From: Bicyclus anynana
Lineage: Eukaryota > Arthropoda > Insecta > Lepidoptera > Nymphalidae
Reading direction: 5' to 3'
Length of the DNA stretch: 64,000 nt
Assembly (NCBI RefSeq): GCF_947172395.1
Contig: NC_069086.1
Span: 3,380,501 to 3,444,500, forward strand
How positions within the stretch are numbered: the first letter of the stretch is position 1; every line of letters begins with the position of its first letter. The notes below the pieces were generated by a model. The model had not been told where the DNA came from. It worked only from the letters and a program-made list of their open reading frames with translations, and made no database searches. A program made the position numbers and the translations under genes. Positions 22,080 through 33,942 of the stretch are shown here, piece after piece.

Positions 22080-22450
22080 CACCTTGTGATTCCATTTTTA
22101 GTGTTCCGTAACTCAAAAGGTTTTATAAGATTATTATAAGATTATTATGTTCTCCGTAAGTTTGTCTGTTTAGCTGTCTGTTTGTCAAGACCGTTTATTG
22201 CGGGAATGTGTGGGAGTAACAAGTACAAATTTAAATCGTATATTCAAGTTAGCGGTCAGTAGTTGTGAAAAAAAATAAACATCTAAGTTTACGTAAAAAA
22301 GATACGGCCTCGTAAAAAAGATACGGCCTTTAATTTAGCAAAAAACGCATATTTGGACACTTAAGTGAGTCAAAAGCTATAGAGTACTTCCCGTTGACCC
22401 AGAACTAAAAAAGTCAAGTAACATCGGCAAGTTATAGACCACACGTAGGT
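22080..22450. repeat. Possible dispersed repeat with a 19-bp tandem doublet
   Basis: TGTTCTCCGTAAGTTTGTCT opens a block that contains CGTAAAAAAGATACGGCCT twice (about 22301-22338). Family not recognised with confidence. Confidence 0.35.
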
Positions 22451-22507
22451 ACATACAAGAAAACCATAAAAACACGAAAAAATCTCGAACTCTTTATTTT
22501 TAATTCA

Positions 22508-22800
22508 TCATTAGCAACATATTTTCGGCTCACTGTAAAGCACGAGTCTCTTCGCAGCAGAGAGGCTAGGCCAATAGTCCACCACGCTGGGCCAATGCGT
22601 ATTGACAAACTTCACACACGTAGAGAATCAATAAAATTCTCAGCTATGCAGTTTTCTTCACGATGTTTTTCCTTTACCTTTTGAGACACATGATTGTTAA
22701 TTTCCTTAAATGCACATTGCACATAACTGAAAAGTTGGAGGTCGAATCGCCATATTTACGAGGCTATCATGGTTCTCACTGGGCTATCACGGCTCTCTAT
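22508..22800 (-). mobile_element. SINE-A, diverged
   Basis: AACATATTTTCGGCTCACTG, CCAATAGTCCACCACGCTGG, TTCACGATGTTTTTCCTT and a decayed tRNA-like head ending GGGCTATCACGGCTC. Confidence 0.88.
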
Positions 22801-22809
22801 TCTATCTAT

Positions 22810-23437
22810 TTACAATTAAATCTTAAATAGACCTTCTTGCACTCGGTTTAAAAGAGATAAGTGTTAATAGCTGAATTTCGGGAAAAACTTTACAATTCAA
22901 TTCCTGAATTATTTATAATGATCCTACTGAACTCTCGGTGGTCAAGTCCGAATCTTTGCCATATCTTTTCAATATGACCAGTTGAGTCCAGTCAACAATT
23001 CCTGTCAATACCAACGTTCACAATATGACGTTTAATAGTAAGCCAACAAAGAAAATGCTTCAACTTGACCTTTAAAGAATAATATGTAGGTGGATATTAA
23101 ACAGGGTAGTTTTAGCTTAGCGTGGGCTGAACTAGAAGCTAAGTTTAGCGTTTCTTTTGTTAGTATTGTTTACTTTTAGCTCTCTTAGCTATCGTTTGTC
23201 GGCGATTTATCTGTTAAATAAAACGTCTAATAATAAAGTGCTAATTCAAAAGGGCATGGACTCTGAATCGACTTTAGTAGGTTTATTGGAAAGCGTAGGT
23301 TGGCAAGACTGAGATAAGTAAACAGATAGCTTCGAGAGATATCAAACTCAAAATATAACGGGATGCCAATCTAAGTTCAACGTGTAGCTAAAGAAAGTTT
23401 GTTTTATAAATAACATCACTCGGAAAAAGTAAAAACG
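22810..23437. other. No gene seen
   Basis: AT-rich, no family recognised. Confidence 0.45.
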
Positions 23438-23888
23438 TAAAGGTACTAACTATTACGCATACTCTTATATAGCATGCTATTAAGTATGCTCCATACGAGC
23501 ATGCTTATTAACAGTTTACATTTGCTAGCAACAAGCATGCTATTTTTAAGTATGCTTCTGAATAAGCATGCTCAAAGCAAACATTCCATATCTATTTCTA
23601 TAGTATCGTGTTAGACAGGGAAAGATGAAGATGAAGAGTATACAGAATAGCAATGCTGATTGACTAGCATACTCAATAAGCAAACCTGTTAGACGCGCTA
23701 AATCACGCCCCCTTCCACCCGCGCAGCAAGTAGCATCCTCATAAATCGCACGACTGTTGATTCTTGAACAAGCTCGAAATAAGCATGCTCATTATTAGCA
23801 ATATTGCGATACGCATGCTAATAAGTAGCAACTGCTCAATAGTAGCATGCTTTCGTGCTTGAAATGAGCATGTGTAACAGAAGCTTTA
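23438..23888. mobile_element. GCATGC-rich palindromic element, long copy
   Basis: Left end AAAGGTACTAACTATTACGC is a decayed form of the family terminus; right end GAGCATGTGTAACAGAAGCT. The centre (TCATAAATCGCACGACTGTT, CACGCCCCCTTCCACCCGCG, TCGTGTTAGACAGGG) is shared in inverted orientation with 43335-43842. No protein frame. Confidence 0.85.
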
Positions 23889-24104
23889 GAATAGGTACTT
23901 ATTGGGCAATGCGTGGGGCAAAGTAGATACGTATCTAGTATGCAATTTTCTTAGAACAATTCTAAAATAACTAAATATTTAAAATTTAGTGACACAATAT
24001 ACATATTAAATAGTAAAAACTTCACAGTCTAGACCCGTAGAGCAGATTACATTGAAATCGATAGTTAAGAAATGGTATTTTGACCCAATCGATTCATGTA
24101 TGCA

Positions 24105-24460
24105 CTAAAGACACAAGAAATGCACAGTCAGGGTATTTTTATTTGTTTTGTACATATCAGTGCAGAAATTGCACTTTGGAGTCGACGTGGTATGGATTTT
24201 TATCTTGGCGGAGAGAAATATAGCGCGGATGCGTGCTAAGCTAAGGGCGACCCTCTCATTTTTCAGACTCACATTTCGCTGTAAATTCAGGGATTTGGTG
24301 GGAATACTTTTCAAAGAGTTTTTTAATGGAATGTTTTTTAATCTCTTAAAAGCCAATGTGTTAATACGAGTACCTCCGCGACGTAATAAGCCTGGAACAT
24401 GTCTGTATATTGGATTATAATTCAATTTTTTTAATATATTTAAAAATACATCATACAAAT
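24105..24460. other. Unassigned region with opposing open frames
   Basis: Overlapping frames on both strands (117 and 90 codons) with a biased, stop-poor composition. Neither translation resembles a family I recognise, and overlap argues against both being genes. Confidence 0.25.
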
Positions 24461-24630
24461 GCCCTAACAGCGGCTGTTTTTAACCACATTCATAGGGGTT
24501 TTGTACATATAAATTGCAGTCCTGAGGAAAAATTCCAAAAAATAAACAAATAAGAGCGACAATTTTTAGCGTTCCGTAGTCCCCAAGAAACTCCGTTGTT
24601 AATTAAAATGATAAAGTTGTCAGTAGGGGT

Positions 24631-24725
24631 TCATTTACATGAGCAGCAACTGATACCAACGACTGTCGTCGACTGTAGTCGGTGACGTCTCGGCGGCAGT
24701 CGACGGCAGTCGTCGTATAAATATA
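24631..24725. mobile_element. Truncated copy of the TCATTTACAY MITE
   Basis: TCATTTACATGAGCAGCAAC followed by GACTGTCGTCGACTG repeats, as at 18821-18954, but lacking the right inverted end. Confidence 0.65.
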
Positions 24726-24967
24726 GATGAATATGAACATATTCTGTTATAATAGTCAGTAATTTAGTTCACTATGCATAACTAAACATTTACTCTAACA
24801 ATAACATACTCGTAGTATCTCCCTTGAGATACATAAACAATATTGTCTAATTTGTTCTGCTATAATATATCGTAATCCATAATTCATTTGGTAAATATAA
24901 CTAGGAAGGTATTTGTATTGTCATATCTAGAGACTAGAAGCCTGTAGTGCCAGACCTTCGTTATTTT

Positions 24968-25180
24968 TAACCCCCGACGCAAAAACAGGGGTGTTTTAAG
25001 TTTGAATTGCCTGTCTGCCTTTCTATGGCACCATATCTCCCGTACGGATGAAGTGATTTCAATTTAGTTTTTTTGTATGTCAGGTGACTAATGTGTATGT
25101 GGTATTCTTAGACATGTTTGAAAGGTTTGGGGGTTGAAAGTGGGGAAGAATAACCGAATGTTTGTAAATATACTCAAGTG
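24968..25180 (+). repeat. CCCCGACGCAAAAA dispersed repeat, copy 1
   Basis: AACCCCCGACGCAAAAACAG, GGCACCATATCTCCCGTACG and GTGGGGAAGAATAACCG recur in reverse complement at 43958-44175. A non-coding lepidopteran-type repeat of uncertain class. Confidence 0.7.
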
Positions 25181-25288
25181 GGTTCTCAAATGAAAGCGCA
25201 CTAAAACAGAGTATTGACAACTTTCAGCCAAATCGCTTCAGTAGCCGCAGCGCAAAGGAGGAACAAAGATACACACTTACACCTTTTG

Positions 25289-25606
25289 ACGACCTCCGTG
25301 GCGCAGTGGTATGCGCGGTGGATTTACAAGACGGAGGTCCTGGGTTCGATCCCCGGCTGGGCCGATTGAGATTTCCTTAATTGGTCCAGGTCTGGCTGGT
25401 GGGAGGCTTCGGCCGTGTCTAGTTACCACCCTACCGAAAAAGACGTACCGCCAAGCGATTTAACGTTCCGGTACGATGTCGTGTAGAAACCAAAAAGGGG
25501 TGTGGATTTTCATCCTCCTCCTAACAAGTTAGCCCGCTTCCATCATAGACTGCATCATCACTCACCATCAGGTGAGATTGTAGTCAAGGGCTAACTTGTA
25601 AAGGAA
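25289..25606 (+). mobile_element. SINE-B, best preserved copy
   Basis: GACCTCCGTGGCGCAGTGGT (A box), GGGTTCGATCCCCGGCTGGG (B box), the standard body and CAAGGGCTAACTTGTAAAGG followed by an A-rich tail. Confidence 0.95.
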
Positions 25607-25621
25607 AAAAAAATAAAAAAT

Positions 25622-25672
25622 TACACACACACACTCACACACAAACTTTCGCGTTTATAATATTAGTGTGAT
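25622..25672 (-). repeat. CA microsatellite joined to a Helitron-like 5' end
   Basis: ACACACACACTCACACACA then AAACTTTCGCGTTTATAATA TTAGTGTGAT, the reverse complement of the element's start. Confidence 0.65.
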
Positions 25673-26125
25673 AATAAAAAAAATACGTGTACAAGCGCTT
25701 AGAACAAAATTAATTGGTCGGTATTTAACTTCCAAGCAAGCTCTTGTGTTAGGTACTTAATGCAATTCCGTAATGAAAAAATTGCAGACATTTTAAGAAA
25801 TAAATAGCTGTTACAAGTTTCAAGAGTAATAATTTAGAAGTTTTCGGTGTAATTTATAATTACAGTACAACTACGAGTAACTTTGTAGTTTCATTTGTAA
25901 TTTAAGAAATAATTATTTTTAACGATCAGTTGAAGCTAAAGTTAATGTAGTTAGCGAGTGGATTATTCATTCTTTCTTTTTAGATGTACTGTAAAGAATT
26001 GAGCGTGCAGAATCCGAGGACCACCATCACCATCAAAAAAGCATGCAAATTGCGATTCTGTATGTTGCCGGGTTTGTTGGTCCATTCTTTCCTTGTCCCT
26101 ACCTCCTGTGATATCGAGAATATTA

Positions 26126-26190
26126 AGAAAGATAAATAAGAAAATTCTCTGGTATGCAGGTTTTGCATACCAAAGAATTTTCTTAGGTAT
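26126..26190. repeat. SINE-A pieces in inverted orientation
   Basis: AGAAAATTCTCTGGTATGCA (minus-oriented) meets GCATACCAAAGAATTTTCTT (plus-oriented), giving a fold-back centred near 26163. Confidence 0.7.
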
Positions 26191-26214
26191 TTTCTGATGC
26201 AATTCATACACTAT

Positions 26215-26415
26215 TATTGAATGAAAGTCTGTCAGGTCTAAAAATTCCCACTAAGTATGGTACCAATAAAATCTGAGTGGCAGAGAATGATCTTGAGTGG
26301 AGTTACGCACTTGTGAACGGTGTGTGTAGGGTTAAAGGCGCCTTTGACTGTTAACAAACACTCCATTTTTCCACTCAAGTCACTCTTCCCGCCTATCCCA
26401 TAAAATCCCAGGATT
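26215..26415 (+). repeat. Dispersed repeat family R6, copy 1
   Basis: AAAGTCTGTCAGGTCTAAAA, ATTCCCACTAAG, GAATGATCTTGAGTGGAGTT, GTGTGTAGGGTTAAAGGCGC and CCACTCAAGTCACTCTTCCC. Parts recur at 36929-37170 (inverted), 37345-37440 and 37976-38222. Confidence 0.7.
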
Positions 26416-26419
26416 ATTA

Positions 26420-27015
26420 TAAAACAAAGGTGGAGACGGATCGATTACCACGACAAGAATGAGCTAGACCGCCCGAGCGGTCACTTATATCACCAGCACT
26501 CGGTCTCCCACTATTCCCAACCTAGCTTCGTACTATCTCGACTAATGACGACACGAGCCGACCGATTAAAAAAAATCATTCGCGCCGACATATATATTTA
26601 ATGCCTAAATAACATAATATATAAGCATTAAACATTGAATAAATAAAATACATTTCAGAAGTAACAAAGTATCTTTATCCGAGGCACGAGAAAATTAAGT
26701 GTTTAATTGAATAATACAATCAGATTTCACCGATCGCGAAGCCTGCTTTTGATCTCGCTTCGTTTATAATTGAACAAGTTTCTGATAAATTAGTCAAAGT
26801 ATCGATGGTTTGGCGCCGGGATTCGGGAAATGCGGCGTTTTGGAAATCCCAATACTTAATTGATGTTGATTCTACAAGTTTGGTATTTTGATGGAGTTCC
26901 AACAAATTTGATACTGGCAATATTGGCTGTGTATTTAATTGACGGTTGGTTTAACTATTTGTTATCTTTGCTTAACTATTGGTTATGAAATAATATGATA
27001 CACGCTATTTTAGAA
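26420..27015. other. No gene seen
   Basis: AT-rich. A 66-codon antisense frame (26720-26920) has no recognisable family. Confidence 0.4.
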
Positions 27016-27019
27016 TTTA

Positions 27020-27175
27020 GGCTATCGTGAGTGTTATTCATATTAATTAATTATTAAACACGAGTAAAACTCACGCGATACAACGTTAGAGTATGCCCGA
27101 CTAGTTTCAAACCTATACAGGACCCTTAGTCATGAGCTGGTTCTAGCAACGCACCGCAGTTTGGATCGCTAAAAA
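27020..27175 (-). repeat. Dispersed repeat family R8, copy 1
   Basis: Reverse complement contains CAGCTCATGACTAAGGGTCC, GTATAGGTTTGAAACTAGTC and GGGCATACTCTAACGTTG, matching 48580-48700 closely. ATCGTGAGTGTTATTCAT at one edge also recurs inverted near 39135. Confidence 0.7.
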
Positions 27176-27721
27176 ATAATGCCATAAAAAAAACAACACT
27201 TGTAAAAAGTAGCAATTCTCGCAATCAGTTATTCTACCGTAAAAAGTTGTGAGATCCACGTGATACCAAGTCGATAACTTTATTCTGCCCGTAATTAAGG
27301 GATCTTCTGTTACAAGTTATTACGTAAATAGTTAACCTAACAACATCTTATAGTGACCATATCAATATTAAAAATCTTTTATATTTAAAATAAATAGATT
27401 GACGTCGCCATCGCATGAATAAACAGTATACTCGTTTATTACAATTAATACATATTATATTCAATAACATTGCTTAGAGCGCTTGCCGTCAAATACACAG
27501 GAATGTATTTTTAGTTATAAATTATTATTTTCTATTGAAGACACATTGGCAGCTGAAGACCCATATCCGCATAATACGAATATTCCCATATGTAATATAC
27601 GTCGAGATTCCACGACAATGTATTGTGATCTACAGGTCTTTTTTTCTTTTATATACTCGTAAATTTACTTCATATTTCGCTGCCAAACTTCTAATATATT
27701 GCACTGAAGCATATTTCTTAT

Positions 27722-27960
27722 TTTTAACCAACTTCCAAAAAAAGGAGGCGTATGTTTTTTTTAATGTTTATTACCTCATAGCTTCGTCATTTGTTGACCA
27801 ATTTTGAAATTTTTTTTTGTTTGAAAGAGTGTACTTCCAGATTGGTCCAATTTAATTTTCAGGGAAATCGATTCTGAATTTTTTTGTTAAAATCAAAATA
27901 AATTAAAATACATCTTAAATACGGTTAAATTTTTATATTAAAAAGATATTTTTAAAATCT
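27722..27960 (+). repeat. ACTTCCAAAAAAAGGAGG dispersed repeat
   Basis: AACCAACTTCCAAAAAAAGG, TTACCTCATAGCTTCGTCAT and GACCAATTTTGAAA match a lepidopteran repeat wording I recall. A shorter relative starts at 38868 (ACCGACTTCAAAAAAGGATG). Confidence 0.55.
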
Positions 27961-28013
27961 GAGAATAAAGTTTTGCAGCTGCATAAAAATAATTATACTT
28001 AATAGATAATAAG

Positions 28014-28050
28014 CTAGAAGTGTTTAATTTGTGCAATTAAACACTTCTAG
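28014..28050. repeat. Perfect 16-bp inverted repeat with 5-base loop
   Basis: CTAGAAGTGTTTAATT at 28014-28029, loop TGTGC, then its exact complement at 28035-28050. Confidence 0.9.
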
Positions 28051-28419
28051 TGAAGACTAAAATATCGCAAATATTGTTAGAAAAAAAGATATAGTTCCTG
28101 CAGTAGAAACTCTGACAAACTTTCAGTTTTTATAAAATAACGGAGATCTGACCATGACAGGCTGTTAAACCTATCTTATAGCAATAATCTCTTAGCGTTG
28201 AGTTTGATAACAGGATAATTCAAGCCAATTCCAAAAATGGCGCTCTAGGAAATCCCTAATCTAGGGCGCTCGCGCTTTTTATAATAAAACTCCTCGGAGC
28301 ACCTGATAACAACCACTTCGGATGATTATATTACCCAAGTTGATTACACATTGCCGCTAGCTAGCTAGATAGACCATTTTCCACCGTATATTAGGAAGGT
28401 GTTAACTTAAATAAAGGTT

Positions 28420-28735
28420 TTTTTTTTATTTTTTACAAGTTAGCCCTTGACTACAATCTCACCTGGAGGTATGTGATGATGCAGTCTAAGATGGAAGCGG
28501 GTTAACTTGTTAGGAGGAGGATGAAAATCCACACACCTTTCGGTTTTTACACGACATCGTACCAGAACGCTAAATCGCTTGGCGGTACGTCTTTGTCGGT
28601 AGAGTGGTAACTAGCAACGGCCGAAGCCTCCCACCAGCCAGACTTGGACTGACTTAGAAAATCTCAATCAGTTCAGTCGGGGTCAAACCCAGGACCTCCG
28701 TTTTGTAAATCAACCGCGCATACCACTGTCAAAGG
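28420..28735 (-). mobile_element. SINE-B, inverted copy
   Basis: TTTACAAGTTAGCCCTTGAC (3' end), CTTGTTAGGAGGAGGATGAA, GCTTGGCGGTACGTCTTTG, then the B-box region and the A-box end GCGCATACCACTG. T-rich run before 28430 is the tail. Confidence 0.92.
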
Positions 28736-28999
28736 TTTTGATAAGTTGGTACGTATGTATATAGTTACAATATGTCTAATATTGAGGTGTATTACAAAAA
28801 AAGCTGCTGCATAATTATTAATCAATGCATTAAAAAAGCAATAGATTAAAATATATCCAAAAAATATTATTTGTGTTTAATTAACATCAATTTAAAATAT
28901 CTGCGCCAAAGAATTACAAATAATGATCCATCGATCCATTAAAAAGTAACATAATAGTACTAGATAAAAAGAGAATTGTATTGGTTTTATCGTTTACGT

Positions 29000-29310
29000 C
29001 ATCAACCCATATTCGGCTCACTGCTGAGCTCGAGTCTCCTCTCAGAATGAGAGGGGTTAGGCCAATAGTTCACCACGCAACCCAATGCGGATTGGCAGAC
29101 TTCACACACGCAGAGAATTAGGATAATTCTCTGGTATGCAGGTTTCCTCACGATGTTTTTCCTTCACCGATTGAGACACATGATATTTAATTTCTTAAAA
29201 TGCACACAACTGAAAAGTTGGAGGTGCATGCTCTGGACCGGATTCGAACCCAAGTCCTCCGGAATCGGAGGCAGAGGTCATATCCACTGGGCTATTACGG
29301 CTCTCTTATC
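29000..29310 (-). mobile_element. SINE-A, near full length
   Basis: ATCAACCCATATTCGGCTCA, CTCTCAGAATGAGAGGGGTT, AGACTTCACACACGCAGAGA, AACTGAAAAGTTGGAGGTGC, GATTCGAACCC, and the head GGGCTATTACGGCTC. A short duplicate of the head end follows at 29309-29330. Confidence 0.93.
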
Positions 29311-29639
29311 CACTGGCCTATCACGCTTTATCGTTTACCTGCACTTATTCGAATTCCGATACATTAGGTTTGAATAAAATCCAATCAGGCCATGTAATCC
29401 AAGGTCCATTAACTTTATAGGTACAGCAAGCAGCTGTGTGTAGGCAAATTAAGCGTCTGTCAACCGGGATTGAATTTATTTTGGGCCATTTCGATGTTTC
29501 CAGCTTGTCGTGGCAAATAATTTAAATGTGCCGCCATTTTTAACTCTCGTAGCGGAAATTGGTATACTAACTTAATATTATTTACAATTACTATAAATAG
29601 ATAGACCATTGAGTTACTATTGACTACGTACTAGTTCCT

Positions 29640-29730
29640 TGATTTCTGGCGCGACGCTTCGGCGCCGCCGCTTACGTCGCGTTAACTTGCACGTGAGCGC
29701 CGCGCGGCGCCTAAGCGCCTACTCCCCAAT
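29640..29730. repeat. GC-rich island
   Basis: GGCGCGACGCTTCGGCGCCG and GAGCGCCGCGCGGCGCCTAA stand out from AT-rich flanks. Partly self-complementary (GGCGCC motifs). Origin not identified. Confidence 0.45.
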
Positions 29731-30169
29731 GGACTTAAAACCCTCATTAAAACCTTATTTTGAATGTAATAGAGACTACTTTTGAATGAAGAAGTTTATG
29801 GAGTTAAAACCGTTGTTAAATTTCCAGAGGATTTGAATGAAGAACACGGTCAATCTTGTTCATTATTTTAGTGCAATTATGTCATCCGTAATAGTGATTT
29901 GTCGCAGTGACTAAAAAATACCCGCTGTATTAGTATGTAGTATTTGTGTAACGTCTTTTTTTCAAACTGTGGTATTTTAATGGCTAGAGAAGACATTCAT
30001 CACTACTGGGTTCCTTAACATCGGCAGCACTTCATAGTTTCTTAGTTGAGCGAATCTAGTACCTGCCACGTGTTTTTTTGAGAATATTTGCCTTACAAAT
30101 AAGACCAACACTCCCATTCCCCTCCAACTAGTCGAAAAATACTGTTTTAGGAGTAGGTACGACAATCCT

Positions 30170-30350
30170 GCAAATATTATAAACGCGAAATTGTGTATGG
30201 ATGTTTGTATTGTTATCTGTATGGATGTTTATTTGGATGTTTGTTACTCTTTAACTCCGCAACTACAAAATCCGATTTGGCTGAAATTTGGAATGGAAAT
30301 AGATTTTACTCTGGATTAACACATAGGCTACTATTCGTGATAGTGAATCG
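30170..30350 (+). mobile_element. Helitron-like element, 5' part
   Basis: CAAATATTATAAACGCGAAA, a repeated TATGGATGTTTGT, ATTTGGCTGAAATTTGGAAT and TTACTCTGGATTAACACATA. The 3' hairpin is missing. Confidence 0.75.
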
Positions 30351-30756
30351 GAGGTAAAAAAATATCCCAAAAATGTCACTAGAGAACTCTAACATATACG
30401 TGATCTCTCTATGGCCATGATACGAATATTTGTATTAAATATAGCACGCTATTTACATCCCAATGATAATATAGTTAGTATTACAATATTATTGAGATTA
30501 TACGACATAATATTTTTCATGTAATCTAATATTGTAATATTTCTACAGCGGAATATTGGCAGACGTCATTCGATGCCCTTTTAATTTCCTCTTTCCACAC
30601 GCGCGCTCCGTGCTTCCTTCCGTTCTCGTTTTCTCCCGACAGTGAACTTACTTTTTTATGGAAGACAGATATAGTATTTATTTATTTATTTTATATTAAT
30701 TTTAGAATATAATATTATATTCATATTCCCGTTTTCCCGTTAATATAAAATTATAT

Positions 30757-31110
30757 TAATTTTTTTTTTCGTGTTGAGTAAGTGCCGATGGCTCCATGTG
30801 GGACCACTACGGCGTCACCGGGGGGTTTGGGCGAGCGCAGAAGCATCGCCTGATGAGACCCGAAGGCTGAAATAAAGATAGAGGACGGAACAGCTCTCTA
30901 AGGGCGTCTCCTATGAGACTCGAACCTCGGCTTAGTGGGCCATTCGGGAAGGTGTAACCGTGACCTGAGTGAATCAGTCCGGAAGCCCCCGAGATCGTGA
31001 GTTAGAAAACCCACGTCCAGGTGACGTTAAATATAGGGACCTCGTCTTCGCCGGCGAAGACGCTGTGTTGCTTGTGATTGTGTTGCCCGGGAAGCATTGT
31101 CGGTCATCCA
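30757..31110 (-). mobile_element. Poly(A)-tailed unclassified retroelement (R7), longest copy
   Basis: On the minus strand the element ends ...CGGCACTTACTCAACACG followed by a pure A run (T run at 30758-30770). Shared words are ACTACGGCGTCACCGGGG, GAGCGCAGAAGCATCGCCTG and GACTCTCTAAGGGCGTC-like. A B-box-like GGTTCGAGTCT lies mid-element on the minus strand. Also at 38226, 60243 and 63415. Confidence 0.7.
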
Positions 31111-32550
31111 ATTATATTCATATTCGTTCGTTTATTGTGATTGGAGTACGACAATAGTCAGGCGGGGATCGAAACTCTATGAATGATCTTTCAGTAGGTC
31201 CGGCCCTGTACCTTTATTCACCTGTATTCAGGCATTTTATGTTTTTTAAGGCTTTTATAAGGCTCTATTGCTCCAGAAATATTTGTATCATTAGCTATGA
31301 ATAATTTAATTAGAGCTAGACCGTCGTCAGACTTTTGACAAGATTTCTGAACTCACAAATTCTACAAGACATTGCGTTGAAATATTTAGTAATTACTTGC
31401 GAAGTTCATATTGTCTTCATGGCATTAGTTTGCGCATTAACTTTATTATATTTATCATAATTTATGATGAAAGACGGCTGAGTAATGTGTTCGTTTATGA
31501 CTCCTACGTCACACTAATGTACGAGTGTTTCGCTACATAATGTAGTTTATGAAACAGAAAAGTGATGTGAACATTACGTTATTACTTATTACGTTCACAA
31601 GGAAATGTATGCTTTGAACATGATACGCTTATGTTTTATGTGTAGCTAGGTAATTTAGTTGGGTTTATATAACATTGTTTGTTTACTATGTTACGGGTAA
31701 TGTTAGAAGGTTAATTAAACGTAAGTTTATCCATGTATAACTAATATTGCCTTTAGGTTAAGTCCGCAAAGGAGAATGCTAGATCCTAACCCAGAATGTT
31801 GCAGAAAATGTAAATGTACTAAAAATATCCAATTTGTAAATATTTGTTTTTTAATAACTTACTATTTTTTACTGTTAAAACTCCGGAATAAAAACATATC
31901 AAAAAAGTTATTAAACGTTATTTCCTCTTATTAGACATTGATTACTTATTTTTTAAAAACCTAATTTCGACTTTGGGTTCGAGCCCTTTAGAGCGTTTTC
32001 ATTCCATTCTAATCACTTCAAAATGGCTAGAATCCAGAGCTGGGAAGCCTGATCAAAACGTAAAAAAAAACTGTCGAAGTTGTTCTTGTGTGAGAGTTGA
32101 GTTGCAGTTGAGACTTGAACATAACCTTAAAATCAAACTTCAACTTAAATTTATTTTAATACCTCAAGTTATTTAGGGCTTAAAAGTAATATTTGTTTAA
32201 TAGTACAAAAAATCCAATAAAATCATTTACAAGATTGTTGCAAATATTTTTTTTAGTGGTTTAAACTTCTATATATTGGCATTGTCCTTTAAACAACTTC
32301 ACATTCGGCGTTTACCCGTATTCACCTACGTCTACTCATATACTTGTACATATGTTTATTGGCATGGCAAAGCTGGGTACTTAATGTTAGGTGCACGGAG
32401 CGGGAGCGGTTTTGTCAAAGCTATATCAAAATATAGGCATCCCGCACGCTTTGAAACTGTCGACCATTGACCATTGAAATTGCTACCTCCTAAAGCAAAC
32501 ATAATTGGCTACATTTGTTACTTTTAGACCATAAGCTTACAAATTTTTAG
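31110..32550. other. AT-rich region, no gene recognised
   Basis: Short frames at 31973-32176 and 32276-32470 show no family features. Confidence 0.45.
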
Positions 32551-32552
32551 TC

Positions 32553-32660
32553 TTATTTATTTATTTACTTAAACAGTACCCGGGAAGACATTACAGTTGC
32601 CCAATTCGTCTTCCCGGGCTATAAATATACATTATAATTTTATATAATTACTAACAAAAC
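32553..32660 (-). mobile_element. LINE-like 3' end with (AAAT)n tail
   Basis: TTATTTATTTATTTACTTAA then a CCCGGGAAGAC / GTCTTCCCGGG hairpin (32579-32618). The tail orientation puts the element on the minus strand. Confidence 0.5.
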
Positions 32661-32867
32661 AGTGCAGGTGATACGCAATTTACTAACTACAACAAAAATA
32701 ACACAAAATAGAAAAGAAAGAAAGAAAGAAATACTAATTAAAATACAAAAACATTAATCAATAATAATAATAATAACATACATATCAATTTAACAAAATA
32801 GGAAAACGATTCTCCTATACCTACTCCACTTGATTTAATGAGGTCAAAGTGGTTTCTCAATTAGTCA

Positions 32868-33000
32868 TAATAATAAATAAAATAATAAAAAATCTTTTAT
32901 TTCGCACATAAGAAAATTATACATAGTGATCTTATAGTAGATAATATGTAGGTTAGGTTAATAAAATTTATAATTTTGTTGCTAAATTAGTCTTAGTAGA
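32868..33000 (-). repeat. LINE-like 3' tail
   Basis: ATAATAAATAAAATAATAAA followed by TCTTTTATTTCGCACATAAG, the reverse of a 3' UTR ending in an A/T-rich tail. Confidence 0.4.
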
Positions 33001-33070
33001 CTATTTTTCACAACTTGAAGGCTGTTTCCTCAATATTTGTCCGCTTTGCAACAACACATTTTAACTTTAA

Positions 33071-33125
33071 CTGTATTAAAGTCGCCAAGTGGAGGAGCTG
33101 CCTCCACTTGGCGACTTTAATACAG
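33071..33125. repeat. Perfect 25-bp inverted repeat with 5-base loop
   Basis: Left arm 33071-33095 starts CTGTATTAAAGTCGCCAAGT; loop AGCTG; right arm 33101-33125 is its exact complement. Both strands are open across it only because it is a palindrome. Confidence 0.95.
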
Positions 33126-33493
33126 TCACTCTCAATAGAAATTCTGAGCAACTTTCCCCTTGATATGAATTTATTGCGCACATTATTCCAGTCCCCGCTC
33201 TGCGAATTTCCCAGAGATTTGATATCACCCACTTGGCGGGTGACAAATAGCATTTTTTATTCGAATGTACAGAGATATTTTGCTACCTCACTCTTTTAAG
33301 GAGTAATAGCAGTTGCATATTTCAAAGGACTTCCTCTTCACGACCTAATAGCGACAGGACGAAATAGGTCGGTAATAATTCGTATCTTAAATTATAAAAA
33401 TTCGAAAGTAAAGATTGTTCGTTACGCTTTCACGGATAAACTACTAAACGAGTTTTAATTTGTTTACCAATGGAATGCTATTTTATCTGTGAG

Positions 33494-33770
33494 TCTTCTT
33501 CTTAATCGTGCACTCTTGGCAGAGTGGTCGTGGTTGCAGCGATGAGCGACGCCTTCTGTGCAATGCTCCGCCACTTTTGGCGATTGGCTGCATTTTGAGT
33601 ACACTCCGCCAAAGATGATTGTGTAGCAGCCTTAACCAAATCCGTCCAGCGGGTTGGAGATCGGCCTCTGGATCTTTTGCCTTGGACTTGCCCTTGCACT
33701 ACCAACCGTTCTATAGAATCATGATTTCTGGAGATGTGGCCAAAGAACTTTAAGACCCGTAAAAGCACAG
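33494..33770 (-). pseudogene. LINE ORF C-terminus (distinct from LINE-C)
   Basis: Minus-strand reading VLKFFGHISRNHDSIERLVV and GKRSRGRSPTRWTDLVKAAT then NRQKWRSIAQKA is the post-RT tail of a lepidopteran non-LTR retrotransposon, where an RWTD motif is followed by a RxxWRS block. The reverse-transcriptase core is absent. Confidence 0.8.
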
Positions 33771-33942
33771 TCGACGAAAGCCTTTCTTTTATCTTTAGTT
33801 CATTGAGAATGGAAATGTATCTGTGAGTAACATAGGTTAAATATTCTATTCCGGTATTCCCATGGAAACGGATAACACGTATGTCAAGCCGCGGGATGAC
33901 TAGCAGGAATGGTATTTTGTGTAATAGTGTCTGGTTAGCTAT

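Noticed and set aside
24105..24458. Opposing 117- and 90-codon frames
   Set aside because: Mutual overlap and no family resemblance; kept only as an unassigned region.
25292..25366. Free-standing tRNA gene
   Set aside because: A and B boxes are good but the acceptor strands do not pair and the typical SINE-B body follows; it is a SINE head. The same applies to all SINE-A heads and to 55740-55800.
33008..33299. Mirror-image frames on both strands
   Set aside because: The perfect palindrome at 33071-33125 makes both strands open in the centre; no protein family is visible.
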